A stretch of 64,000 bases of DNA from Mangrovihabitans endophyticus (lineage in GTDB: Bacteria; Actinomycetota; Actinomycetes; Mycobacteriales; Micromonosporaceae). A program made the position numbers and the translations under genes. The notes below the pieces were generated by a model. It was not told where the DNA came from and did no database searches. It saw only the letters and a list, made by a program, of their open reading frames with translations. Shown one piece after another: positions 16,979-24,660 of the stretch; positions within the stretch are counted from its first letter, which is position 1; the number at the start of each line of letters is the position of its first letter. The stretch spans positions 1 through 64,000 of the forward strand of contig NZ_BMMX01000030.1 of assembly GCF_014646155.1 (NCBI RefSeq), read 5' to 3'.

Positions 16979-17737
16979 ATGACCAAACCGGGCACAACGG
17001 CGGATGCCGACCTCCTCGCCGCCGTCCGCGCTGGCGACACCGCCGCCTACGGCACGCTGTACGAGCGGCACCGACCGGCAGCCCGGCACCTCGCCTTTTC
17101 CCTCACCCGTGACCCGTCCGACGCCGACGATCTGGTGGCCGAGACGTTCGCCAAGGTCTTCGCGTCACTGCGCGCGGGCCGCGGCCCGCTCACCGCCTTC
17201 CGCGCCTACTTGAACACGACCCTCCGGCACGTCTGCTATCACCGCGCGCGCCGCGACCGTCGCATCCAGTTCACCGACGACCTTTCCCCGTACGACGAGG
17301 GCGAGTCGTTTCCCGACCCCACCCTGGACCGGCTGGAACGGACGTACGCCGCCCGCGCCTTCGCGCAGCTTCCGGAACGCTGGCAGGACGTGCTGTGGAT
17401 GACCGAGGTGGAGGGCGCCGGGCCGGCCGAGGTGGCGCCCCGGCTGGGTCTCACGCCCAACGCCGTCGCGGCACTGGCGCACCGCGCCCGCGAGGGTCTG
17501 CGCCGGGGTTACCTGCAGCAGCACGTCGCGACCGTGGAGCACCCGGAGTGCCAGTGGACCGGCGACCGGTTCGGCGCGCATGTGCGCAACCGGCTCGCGC
17601 CCCGGGACGCCGCGCGCGTGCACGCACACCTCGCGTGGTGCGCGGAATGTCGGAAACGACTGGCCGACCTTTGCGAGTCGAACACGACTCATCACCGCCT
17701 GTATCGACAGCGTCACGGCAACGAGCGCAGGTATTAA
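16979..17737 (+). CDS. ECF-type sigma-70 factor with C-terminal zinc-finger-like segment
   Basis: Sigma factor of 252 residues. Region 2 is visible as SDADDLVAETFAKVFASL (about residues 50-67), and region 4 as an HTH around APAEV-like GPAEVAPRLGLTPNAVAALAHRAREGL (split here: GPAEVAPRLGLTP then NAVAALAHRAREGL). The C-terminus carries HVRNRLAPRDAARVHAHLAW followed by CAECRKRL, an H-x-C-x2-C pattern like anti-sigma zinc-finger domains, so the protein may hold its own redox or metal sensor. No separate anti-sigma gene is adjacent. The gap from pckG is 253 bp and contains a short ATGGT/ACCAT inverted repeat at 16912-16925. Confidence 0.9.
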   Translation: MTKPGTTADADLLAAVRAGDTAAYGTLYERHRPAARHLAFSLTRDPSDADDLVAETFAKVFASLRAGRGPLTAFRAYLNTTLRHVCYHRARRDRRIQFTDDLSPYDEGESFPDPTLDRLERTYAARAFAQLPERWQDVLWMTEVEGAGPAEVAPRLGLTPNAVAALAHRAREGLRRGYLQQHVATVEHPECQWTGDRFGAHVRNRLAPRDAARVHAHLAWCAECRKRLADLCESNTTHHRLYRQRHGNERRY

Positions 17738-17776
17738 GACTCGCTCACGAAAAATGCAGCCCGTGACGGTCGCCGG

Positions 17777-17782
17777 TACTCT
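17777..17782 (+). promoter_or_regulatory. -10 element for first GtrA gene
   Basis: TACTCT, six bases before GTG 17789. Confidence 0.65.
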
Positions 17783-17788
17783 CGGAAC

Positions 17789-18352
17789 GTGCCCGCCCCT
17801 ACGTCGACTCCGCCCTCCCACGGACTGCGAGCGAAACTCGGCGGGCTGATCCGTGAGGTGAGCAAGTTCGGCACCGTGGGTGGTCTCGCCTTCGCCATCG
17901 ACTTCCTGGTGTTCAACGCGCTGCTGAAACTCGGCGCGGAGACGCTGGTGGCCAAGACGACATCCACCGTGATCGCCACGACCATCGCCTTCGTGGGCAA
18001 CCGTTTCTGGACCTGGCGGCACCGCGCGCACCACCACATGGGCCGGCAGTACACCATGTTCTTCCTGCTCAACGCGATCGGCTTGGGCATCGCGCTGGCA
18101 TGCCTGGCGATCAGCCACTACGGTCTCGGCCACTTCTGGCCCGTGCTGCAGAGCCAACTGGCGGACAACATCTCCGGCCAGTTGATCGGCTCCGCCTTCG
18201 GCACCCTCTTCCGGTTCTGGTCCTACCGGCGCTTCGTCTTCCGGGACGCGGAGGTCGCCGAGGCGGCGATGCCGGAGCTCGCCGAGCCGCTGGAGTCGCC
18301 GTCGAACACCCCGCCCGCCGAGCGGCAGCCGAGCTCGGCACCCCGCTCGTGA
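17789..18352 (+). CDS. GtrA-family membrane protein 1
   Basis: Protein of 187 residues with four predicted transmembrane helices. The family hallmark is seen in FGTVGGLAFAIDFLVFNALL and in helix 2 with FVGNRFWTWRHR, then GTLFRFWSYRRFVF. GtrA proteins are thought to flip polyprenyl-phosphate-linked sugars for cell-envelope glycans. The Glu/Ser/Pro-rich C-terminal 35 residues are cytoplasmic and disordered. A paralogue follows after 79 bases. Confidence 0.9.
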   Translation: MPAPTSTPPSHGLRAKLGGLIREVSKFGTVGGLAFAIDFLVFNALLKLGAETLVAKTTSTVIATTIAFVGNRFWTWRHRAHHHMGRQYTMFFLLNAIGLGIALACLAISHYGLGHFWPVLQSQLADNISGQLIGSAFGTLFRFWSYRRFVFRDAEVAEAAMPELAEPLESPSNTPPAERQPSSAPRS

Positions 18353-18364
18353 CGCCGCTCGCGT

Positions 18365-18380
18365 GTGACGTTGACGTCAC
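18365..18380. promoter_or_regulatory. small palindrome upstream of second GtrA gene
   Basis: GTGACG-TTGA-CGTCAC, about 40 bases upstream of the second GtrA -10 element. It could be an operator half-site pair; no regulator is identified. Confidence 0.3.
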
Positions 18381-18419
18381 CGTCGCACCGACGCAACGCG
18401 GCCCGCACCCATGCCCCCG

Positions 18420-18425
18420 TAAGGT
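18420..18425 (+). promoter_or_regulatory. -10 element for second GtrA gene
   Basis: TAAGGT, six bases before ATG 18432. Confidence 0.6.
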
Positions 18426-18431
18426 TGCCGA

Positions 18432-19004
18432 ATGCCTTCTGCCCGTACGCTGACGGATCGCCTGCGCAAGCTGGCTCCCGAGGCCATCGCCTTCAGCGTG
18501 ATCGGCGCGGCGAACACCGCGCTGTACCTCGCCATCACGTACGTCGCGATGCCCATCGGCGCCGTCAAGGCAACCGTCATCGCCACGGTGGTCACGACCA
18601 CGCTGGCTTACATCGCGAACCGATACTGGACCTATCGGCATCACACCCGCAGCGCGCTGCGCCGGGAATACACGCTGTTCTTCGGCTTCAACCTCATCGG
18701 CATGGTGATCCAGTCCGGTTCGGTGGCCGTGGCCAAGTACGGCGGCGGGCTCAACGAGACAGACCACCGCCTGATCATCATGATCATCACGCTGGCCGCC
18801 GCGGGCGTGGCCACCATCTTCCGCTTCTGGGCCTACCGCACATTCGTCTTCCTCAAGCCACCGGTGGACGGTCACGAGGACGCGGTCACCGACCTGGACG
18901 CCGCGGCCGGGCTGGCCGAGCTGAGCACCGAGGCGCAGGACGCCGACCTGGACGCGGAACTGGCCAGCGAACTCGACGCGGCGCAGCGAGCCGAACGCCG
19001 CTGA
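18432..19004 (+). CDS. GtrA-family membrane protein 2
   Basis: Protein of 190 residues and four predicted helices. It is paralogous to the preceding gene: FSVIGAANTALYLAITYV, YIANRYWTYRHHTRSALRRE and IFRFWAYRTFVFLKP align with the same positions. The C-terminal 45 residues are Asp/Ala/Glu-rich, unlike the Ser/Pro tail of copy 1. Separate leaderless promoters suggest the two copies are independently expressed. Confidence 0.9.
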   Translation: MPSARTLTDRLRKLAPEAIAFSVIGAANTALYLAITYVAMPIGAVKATVIATVVTTTLAYIANRYWTYRHHTRSALRREYTLFFGFNLIGMVIQSGSVAVAKYGGGLNETDHRLIIMIITLAAAGVATIFRFWAYRTFVFLKPPVDGHEDAVTDLDAAAGLAELSTEAQDADLDAELASELDAAQRAERR

Positions 19005-19044
19005 TCCCCGCCCGTCGACGGCGGCGCACCGGGTCCGAGTCAGA

Positions 19045-19590
19045 TCAGCCCCGGCCCATCGGCAGGTCGTGGTCCTCCTCGCGGTCCTCGTCATCGTCGT
19101 CCGCCGCGCCACCCGCCTCGATCAGGTGGTAGAGGGCCCGCTGCACGAGCCGCACCTGAGGGACCGCGGGCAGCACCGCGGTCCGGTCGCCGATCGAATC
19201 GATGGTCAGCGTGCCGCAGCCGAACAACCGGTCGATGAGCGACTGGCTCATCAGGTGGTCGTTGATCCGGTTCAACGGCAGGTCGCGGCGCAGCCGCGCG
19301 ATCACGCCGTCCTGCAGCAGGATGCGCTCGTCGGTGATCACATAGTGGGTGCACCGCCACACCAGCAGCGGGCGCACCGACCGGGTGAGCACAAAGTAGA
19401 GGCTCAGCGCCGCGACCACCCCGACGCCGATCAGCCCGCCGTCGTCGGCCGGAAGCATCACCCAGGCGACGATCACCGCGGCCAGCGCCATCGCCAGCAC
19501 CAGCAACGGCCACACCACGGTCTTCACGTGCGGGTGCAGGTGGAAGACGACTTCCTCGTCGTCCTCCAGCGCATCGTCGGGGAAAGCCAT
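19045..19590 (-). CDS. bacterial PH-domain (bPH2) membrane protein
   Basis: Protein of 181 residues with two transmembrane helices (VVWPLLVLAMALAAVIVAWV, and GLIGVGVVAALSLYFVL) followed by a bPH2 domain containing YVITDERILLQDGV and LPLNRINDHLMSQSLIDRLF. An acidic tail (ADDDDEDREEDHD) follows. The function is unknown; related YdbT/YdbS-type proteins are membrane associated. Its -10 element overlaps the birA stop codon, so it can be expressed alone even though it is five bases from birA. Confidence 0.87.
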   Translation of the reverse strand: MAFPDDALEDDEEVVFHLHPHVKTVVWPLLVLAMALAAVIVAWVMLPADDGGLIGVGVVAALSLYFVLTRSVRPLLVWRCTHYVITDERILLQDGVIARLRRDLPLNRINDHLMSQSLIDRLFGCGTLTIDSIGDRTAVLPAVPQVRLVQRALYHLIEAGGAADDDDEDREEDHDLPMGRG

Positions 19591-19595
19591 CGCCG

Positions 19596-20486
19596 TCAGC
19601 GTACGTGCAGCACGTCTCCGGCCGAGACACGCGCCTCGGTGCCGTCCTCACGGCGAATCACCAATTGACCGTCCGCGTCGACGGTGCGCGCCCGCCCGGT
19701 CACCGCGCCCCCGCCGGGAACCTGTACCGACACCATGCGGTCGATCGTCGCGCAGGCCCCGCGGTAGGCCGCCAACAGCCCGCACTCCTCGGCGTCGCCG
19801 GACGCCGCGCGCCATCGGCCGTACCACCCGGCCAGGCCGCGCAGAAGGGCGCGCAACAGCGGGTCGCGGTCCGCGCTCGACGAACCGGCCAGCCGCAACG
19901 ACGTGGCCGGCAGCCCGTCGGTCGGCGGCAACTCGTCGGCGCGGGTGGTGACGTTCAGCCCGACGCCGACCACTACGGCATCGGCGGCCACCTCGGCCAG
20001 AACGCCGGCGCATTTGCCCTCGGCGCCCCGGCCCATCGCCCCGCCCGGCTGCGGCTGACGCACCAGCACGTCGTTGGGCCATTTCAGGGTGGCGTGCAGG
20101 CCGGCGACGCGATCCACCGCCTCGCCCACCGCCACCCCGGTCAGCAGTGGCAGCCAGCCCCACCGGGTGCGCGGCACGGCGGGCCACGACCGTTGCGGCG
20201 CCTGATCGCCGGGACGCAACAGCACACTCAGGGTGAGGCCGGCTCCCGGCGGCGACACCCAGCGCCGACCGAGCCGCCCGCGGCCGGAGTCCTGCCATTC
20301 GGCGACCACGACCAGCCCCTCGGGTTCGCCGTCACGCGCGGCACCCGTGGCGTCGGCGTTCGTGGACTCCGTCTCGGCACGCAGGTCCAGTCGCCGCCAC
20401 AGGCCGCCGGGCACGATCAGGGCGCGTTCCAGCGCGCGCGCCGACAGCGGAGGGCGGTCCAGGTCGCGGTACGGCGATACGGGCAT
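19596..20486 (-). CDS. birA: biotin-[acetyl-CoA-carboxylase] ligase
   Basis: Attaches biotin to the carrier lysine of acyl-CoA carboxylases by way of biotinyl-AMP. It has 296 residues. There is no N-terminal winged helix, so it is a group I ligase without repressor function. Signatures are STNADATGAARDG, the biotin-binding GRGRLGRRWVSPPGAGL, the catalytic LKWPNDVLV and KCAGVLAE. A C-terminal SH3-like cap ends in VSAGDVLHVR. It lies close to the carboxylase genes whose alpha subunit (35004-36749) is its likely client. The ATG 20486 is supported by TACGCT six bases upstream. Confidence 0.94.
   Translation of the reverse strand: MPVSPYRDLDRPPLSARALERALIVPGGLWRRLDLRAETESTNADATGAARDGEPEGLVVVAEWQDSGRGRLGRRWVSPPGAGLTLSVLLRPGDQAPQRSWPAVPRTRWGWLPLLTGVAVGEAVDRVAGLHATLKWPNDVLVRQPQPGGAMGRGAEGKCAGVLAEVAADAVVVGVGLNVTTRADELPPTDGLPATSLRLAGSSSADRDPLLRALLRGLAGWYGRWRAASGDAEECGLLAAYRGACATIDRMVSVQVPGGGAVTGRARTVDADGQLVIRREDGTEARVSAGDVLHVR
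19598..19603 (-). promoter_or_regulatory. -10 element for the bPH2 gene, inside the birA stop
   Basis: TACGCT (minus strand), seven bases before ATG 19590. It overlaps the last codons and TGA of birA. Confidence 0.6.
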
Positions 20487-20492
20487 CGGCAC

Positions 20493-20498
20493 AGCGTA
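20493..20498 (-). promoter_or_regulatory. -10 element for birA
   Basis: TACGCT (minus strand), six bases before ATG 20486. Confidence 0.6.
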
Positions 20499-20512
20499 CG
20501 CACCGCCCGGGG

Positions 20513-21604
20513 TCAGGGGGGATCTGCGGCGTGCCGGCTGACGTAGACGGTGCTCGGGTTCTCCGGGTACGGCCGGGGCCGGGGACGCCGGCGCTGCCCG
20601 GCCGGACGCGGCGGGGTCCAGGGTGCCCTGTCGTTGCGCCGCGTCCCTCCCGCAGCACCCGGGACGGTGGTCCGGGTGTCCGAGTGGGCGGCACGCTCCG
20701 ACGGCACGTTTGCCGCCCGCGCCCAACTGCGTGGAAGCTCGGTGCGCCGGGGTCCACCGGTCGACGGCCACACCGGGACGGTCACCGTGGGCTCCGACTC
20801 GACCACCGCGGTGTCCGCGCCGAAACCGGACGGCGGCACCGGAACGTCCGGCAGCCGCTCGACCGGCGTGGGCCAGCCGTAAGCGTGCTCGGGCACCGGC
20901 GTCCAATAGTCACCCGCGGCGGTCTCGTTCTGGTCCCGGTACTGCGGCCGGACCCACCCCTCGACGCGGTCACCTTCCCGGTCGCGCACGGCGGACCGGT
21001 TCTGCACGTCCGACTGGCGACGGCGTGGCACGTACCGGTGGTTCACCGGCGGCGCTTCGGTCTCCTCCTCGGCTGCCGGATCCGCCGGGGCCGCGTGCCG
21101 CCGCCGTGGCGACGAGTTCAGATCAAGCGGCGGCCAGTCCGGAAACGCCGGGCCAGACTGCGCCGGGCCGGACGACTCCGGACCGGGCAGCTCCGGACCG
21201 GGCAACTCCGGGCCGGACGACTCCGGGCCGACGGGCTCCGGGTCGGACGGCGCAGGACCGGGCAGCGCCGGTTCGGGATTGCCGGACTCCGCGGCCCGCA
21301 CATCCGGTGCCGCCTCGTCGACGGCGGACCGGTCCGGCGTCTCGCGTTCCGGCGATGCATCACGCTCCTCCGCGACCCGGGCCCGATGCGCAGCCTCGTC
21401 CCGCAGTCCCTTCGACGGTGGCGTGGGGCGCGCCCGCTTCGGCCGCCGCGCCACACCGCCGGACCGCCGCCGCGGCGGCCGGGGCAGGATCGCGGATCGG
21501 CGTCGCTTGCCCCGGCGGGACCAGAGCACATGGCGGAAGCCGATAAGCGTGGCGAGCCCTCCGGCGATCAATGCGATCCCCGCGGCGGTCATCCAGTTCG
21601 TCAC
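20513..21604 (-). CDS. Pro-rich single-pass membrane protein of unknown function
   Basis: Protein of 363 residues. One helix at residues 5-23 (MTAAGIALIAGGLATLIGF) and a basic stop-transfer (SRRGKRRR) precede a long disordered region. The repeats of PGPESSGPELPG type cover about residues 100-145. No folded domain or catalytic motif is recognised in the remaining Arg/Pro/Tyr-rich part. GTG 21604 is used because it places the helix at the N-terminus; ATG 21592 is an alternative. It is divergent from pccB with an 88-bp gap. Confidence 0.7.
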   Translation of the reverse strand: MTNWMTAAGIALIAGGLATLIGFRHVLWSRRGKRRRSAILPRPPRRRSGGVARRPKRARPTPPSKGLRDEAAHRARVAEERDASPERETPDRSAVDEAAPDVRAAESGNPEPALPGPAPSDPEPVGPESSGPELPGPELPGPESSGPAQSGPAFPDWPPLDLNSSPRRRHAAPADPAAEEETEAPPVNHRYVPRRRQSDVQNRSAVRDREGDRVEGWVRPQYRDQNETAAGDYWTPVPEHAYGWPTPVERLPDVPVPPSGFGADTAVVESEPTVTVPVWPSTGGPRRTELPRSWARAANVPSERAAHSDTRTTVPGAAGGTRRNDRAPWTPPRPAGQRRRPRPRPYPENPSTVYVSRHAADPP

Positions 21605-21679
21605 GCGCTCTGTAACGAATGGGACATTGAGTACGAAACGGTGGCGTCTCGTCCTCGACACGCGGTCGGTGGGCGTGGA

Positions 21680-21685
21680 TACGAT
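21680..21685 (+). promoter_or_regulatory. -10 element for the carboxylase beta gene
   Basis: TACGAT, seven bases before GTG 21693. It favours that start over GTG 21675. Confidence 0.6.
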
Positions 21686-21692
21686 CAACGCC

Positions 21693-23273
21693 GTGACGAT
21701 CCCAGACCAGCAGCTCGACGTGCACACCACCGCCGGCAAGCTCGCCGACCTCGAGCGTCGCTCCGAAGAGGCCACGCACGCAGGCTCCGCCCGCGCGGTG
21801 GACAAGCAGCACGCCCGCGGTAAGAAAACCGCGCGGGAACGCATCGAGATGCTGCTCGACGAGGGCTCTTTCGTGGAGCTCGATGAGCTCGCACGGCACC
21901 GCTCGACCAACTTCGGGCTGGACAAGAACCGCCCGTACGGCGATGGCGTGGTCACCGGGCACGGGACCGTCGACGGGCGGCAGGTCTGTGTCTTCTCGCA
22001 GGACTTCACGGTCTTCGGTGGCTCGCTGGGCGAGGTCTTCGGCGAAAAGATCGTCAAGGTGCTCGACCTGGCGATGAAGATCGGCTGCCCGGTCATCGGC
22101 ATCAACGACTCCGGCGGAGCCCGCATCCAGGAGGGCGTGGTCGCGCTCGGCCTGTACGCCGACATCTTCTTCCGCAACGTGCGTGCCAGCGGCGTGATCC
22201 CGCAGATCTCGCTGATCATGGGCCCGTGCGCCGGTGGCGCGGTCTACTCCCCGGCGATCACCGACTTCACCGTCATGGTCGACCAGACGTCGCACATGTT
22301 CATCACCGGCCCGGACGTGATCCGCACGGTGACCGGCGAGGACGTCGCCATGGAGGATCTCGGCGGTGCGCGCACGCACAACACCCGCAGTGGCAACGCG
22401 CACTACCTCGCCGACGACGAGGCCGACGCGATCGACTACGTCCGCGCCTTGCTGTCCTATCTGCCCGGCAACAACCTGGACGAGCCGACCACGTTCGACC
22501 TTCCCGCCGACCTCGCCCCGGGCGAAGCCGATCGGGCCCTGGACACGCTGATCCCGGATTCGGCGAACCAGCCGTACGACATGCACACCGTGATCGAGAC
22601 GGTGGTGGACGACTTCCTGGAAGTCCAGCCGCTGTTCGCGCAGAACATCGTGGTCGGCTTCGGCCGCGTCGAAGGCCGCCCGGTCGGCGTCGTCGCCAAC
22701 CAGCCGATGCACTTCGCCGGCACGCTGGACATCGCCGCGTCGGAAAAGGCGGCCCGCTTTGTCCGCACCTGCGACGCCTTCAACATCCCGGTGCTGACCT
22801 TCGTGGACGTGCCCGGCTTCCTGCCCGGCACCGACCAGGAGTGGGGCGGCATCATCCGGCGGGGGGCCAAGCTCATTTACGCGTACGCCGAAGCCACCGT
22901 CGCGAAGGTCACCGTCATCACCCGAAAGGCGTACGGCGGCGCGTACGACGTCATGGGGTCCAAGCACCTGGGCGCGGACATGAACTTCGCCTGGCCCACC
23001 GCGCAGATCGCGGTGATGGGTGCGCAGGGCGCAGTGAACATCCTCTACCGCGGCGAACTGGCCGCCGCCTCCGACCCGGCCACGGTGCGCGAAGAAAAGA
23101 TCAGCGAATACGAAGACACCCTGGCCAACCCGTACATCGCGGCGGAGCGCGGCTATGTGGACGCGGTCATCGCTCCGTCACACACCCGCGCCCAGGTGAC
23201 TCGCGCGCTGCGCACGCTGCGGACGAAGCGGGAGACCCTGCCGCCGAAGAAGCACGGCAACATTCCACTCTGA
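21693..23273 (+). CDS. pccB: acyl-CoA (propionyl-CoA) carboxylase beta subunit
   Basis: Carboxyltransferase subunit of 526 residues that transfers CO2 from carboxybiotin to acyl-CoA, giving methylmalonyl-CoA or malonyl-CoA. The crotonase-fold halves show GSLGEVFGEKIVKVLDLAM, the oxyanion region INDSGGARIQEGV and MGPCAGGAVYSPA in the N-half. In the C-half are VDVPGFLPGTDQEWGGIIR and KAYGGAYDVMGSKHLGAD. Actinobacterial enzymes of this type need the small epsilon subunit, found here 4.8 kb downstream, and a biotinylated alpha subunit at 35004. Whether propionyl- or acetyl-CoA is preferred is not settled by eye. Confidence 0.93.
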   Translation: MTIPDQQLDVHTTAGKLADLERRSEEATHAGSARAVDKQHARGKKTARERIEMLLDEGSFVELDELARHRSTNFGLDKNRPYGDGVVTGHGTVDGRQVCVFSQDFTVFGGSLGEVFGEKIVKVLDLAMKIGCPVIGINDSGGARIQEGVVALGLYADIFFRNVRASGVIPQISLIMGPCAGGAVYSPAITDFTVMVDQTSHMFITGPDVIRTVTGEDVAMEDLGGARTHNTRSGNAHYLADDEADAIDYVRALLSYLPGNNLDEPTTFDLPADLAPGEADRALDTLIPDSANQPYDMHTVIETVVDDFLEVQPLFAQNIVVGFGRVEGRPVGVVANQPMHFAGTLDIAASEKAARFVRTCDAFNIPVLTFVDVPGFLPGTDQEWGGIIRRGAKLIYAYAEATVAKVTVITRKAYGGAYDVMGSKHLGADMNFAWPTAQIAVMGAQGAVNILYRGELAAASDPATVREEKISEYEDTLANPYIAAERGYVDAVIAPSHTRAQVTRALRTLRTKRETLPPKKHGNIPL

Positions 23274-23324
23274 CCCGCCGTTCGGCCCATTCCGGTCCGC
23301 ATCGACCGGCGGCACTCTGAGCGG

Positions 23325-23612
23325 ATGCAATCGAGCACGATCACGCTGGTCACCGCCGTCGTCGTCGGATTCACGGTCTTCGCCGTCGGATACTTCTGGG
23401 GGATCTTCCAGAAGGCACGAGGGACGCTCAAAGTGGCGAAGGTCGCGGTTCCCGCCGCGCGGTCAAGCTACTACGCGTCGTTATGGTCGGTCCTCAAGTG
23501 GGGCGTCGGCGCCCTGCTCATCCTGACGCTGCTGATCGCCGGGACGGTCAACGACAGCGACGCCGCGACACCGCCGCCGAGCCCGCCGCCTTCATCAGGT
23601 CCAGGGCGTTGA
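23325..23612 (+). CDS. small two-helix membrane protein
   Basis: Protein of 95 residues with two hydrophobic segments (ITLVTAVVVGFTVFAVGYFW and WGVGALLILTLLIAGTV) and a Pro/Ser-rich tail. No family recognised. CACTCT lies six bases before the ATG, a weak -10 match. Its last 18 bases overlap the 3' end of the convergent M50 gene. Confidence 0.6.
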   Translation: MQSSTITLVTAVVVGFTVFAVGYFWGIFQKARGTLKVAKVAVPAARSSYYASLWSVLKWGVGALLILTLLIAGTVNDSDAATPPPSPPPSSGPGR

Positions 23613-24335
23613 GCCATTGAGGAATTGCCCCGCCAACAGGAACACCCCGGCGGCGAGCGCGGCCAGGTTCGTCACGAAGAACACGAACACCCAGAAGAGT
23701 GCGGGCACGTGCGTGATGCGGGCGAGTTGATCCGCGTCCGACTCCGGCATGCGACCCCGGCTGCGTTGGTTCTGCAGCTCCCCCACCGGCCGCACCCCGC
23801 CGATCAGCAAGAACCACACACCGACGTACGCGAAAGCGGCCTGCACCGGCGGATCCGCGAACCACGACACGCCGAAGACGATGGCTCCCGTCACGATCAC
23901 CGAGACGGCGCCGAAGGCGTTCCGGATGTTGATGAGCATCAGCAGGAGCAGCGCCACGGCCAGCCACAGCAGCAGCGTGATGCGGTTGCCGCCGAGCAGC
24001 CACGCGCCCAGCACCCCGATCAGCGATGGGGCGACGTAACCGGCCAGCAGCGTCAGGATCATGCCCGGGCCGGTGGGCCGCCCCGCGGACAGGGTCAGTC
24101 CGGAGGTGTCGAACTCCAACCGGATGCCCCGCAGTTTGCGCCCGGTGAGCAGGGCGATCACGGCGTGTCCGCCCTCGTGCGCGATGGTGATCGCGTTGCG
24201 GGCGATCCGCCACACCGGGCGGAACGCCACCGCCACGAGCGCGATGGCCGCAGTGACCAGCACCAGGACGCCCGGCGGGTCGGGTTGGGCACCGAACAAT
24301 TGGTCCCAGATGTCACTCACGTTGTCGATCGACAC
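23595..24335 (-). CDS. M50B-type membrane zinc metallopeptidase
   Basis: Polytopic protein of 246 residues. The zinc-binding HEGGH is at residues 53-57 in a helix (AITIAHEGGHAVIALL), and the local GRKLRGIRLEFDTSG segment resembles the M50B family. About six hydrophobic segments are visible. The usual C-terminal NPDG-like third ligand is not obvious. The GTG start has TACGCT eight bases upstream. A role in intramembrane proteolysis is possible but unproven. Confidence 0.85.
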   Translation of the reverse strand: MSIDNVSDIWDQLFGAQPDPPGVLVLVTAAIALVAVAFRPVWRIARNAITIAHEGGHAVIALLTGRKLRGIRLEFDTSGLTLSAGRPTGPGMILTLLAGYVAPSLIGVLGAWLLGGNRITLLLWLAVALLLLMLINIRNAFGAVSVIVTGAIVFGVSWFADPPVQAAFAYVGVWFLLIGGVRPVGELQNQRSRGRMPESDADQLARITHVPALFWVFVFFVTNLAALAAGVFLLAGQFLNGSTPWT

Positions 24336-24343
24336 AGCCCGGC

Positions 24344-24349
24344 AGCGTA
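24344..24349 (-). promoter_or_regulatory. -10 element for the M50B gene
   Basis: TACGCT (minus strand), eight bases before GTG 24335. Confidence 0.5.
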
Positions 24350-24359
24350 GCCGATGAGG

Positions 24360-24575
24360 TCAGGCGCGGCGGCGCACCACCACGTCCGCCGGGCCGGTGG
24401 CGCGCTTGGACATGACGCGGAGACCGACCACGCCGGCTGTCACCGCGGCCACCCCGATGACCACCAGCAGGACGAGCAACGGGCCTGCGGCGGCGGCGAG
24501 CAGCGCCACGTCGGCCACGGCGATCAGCATCCACAAGCCGAGAGCCGGCTTGCTGCCGCATCGTCTGCAGTTCAT
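24360..24575 (-). CDS. small zinc-ribbon-like membrane protein
   Basis: Protein of 71 residues. A single CxxC pair at the N-terminus (MNCRRCGSKPAL) is followed by two hydrophobic helices and a basic tail. The start is fixed by GGAGGTG five bases before ATG 24575; an open frame extends further upstream but lacks support. It lies 24 bases upstream of the M50B gene on the same strand and may be cotranscribed. Confidence 0.65.
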   Translation of the reverse strand: MNCRRCGSKPALGLWMLIAVADVALLAAAAGPLLVLLVVIGVAAVTAGVVGLRVMSKRATGPADVVVRRRA

Positions 24576-24660
24576 GGCACACCTCCATCCGTGGTGACCG
24601 GTAGATACCCCCTCCGCCGGTGATTCACGCATGGTCATCGCCCAGAGTCATCACGGGAGG

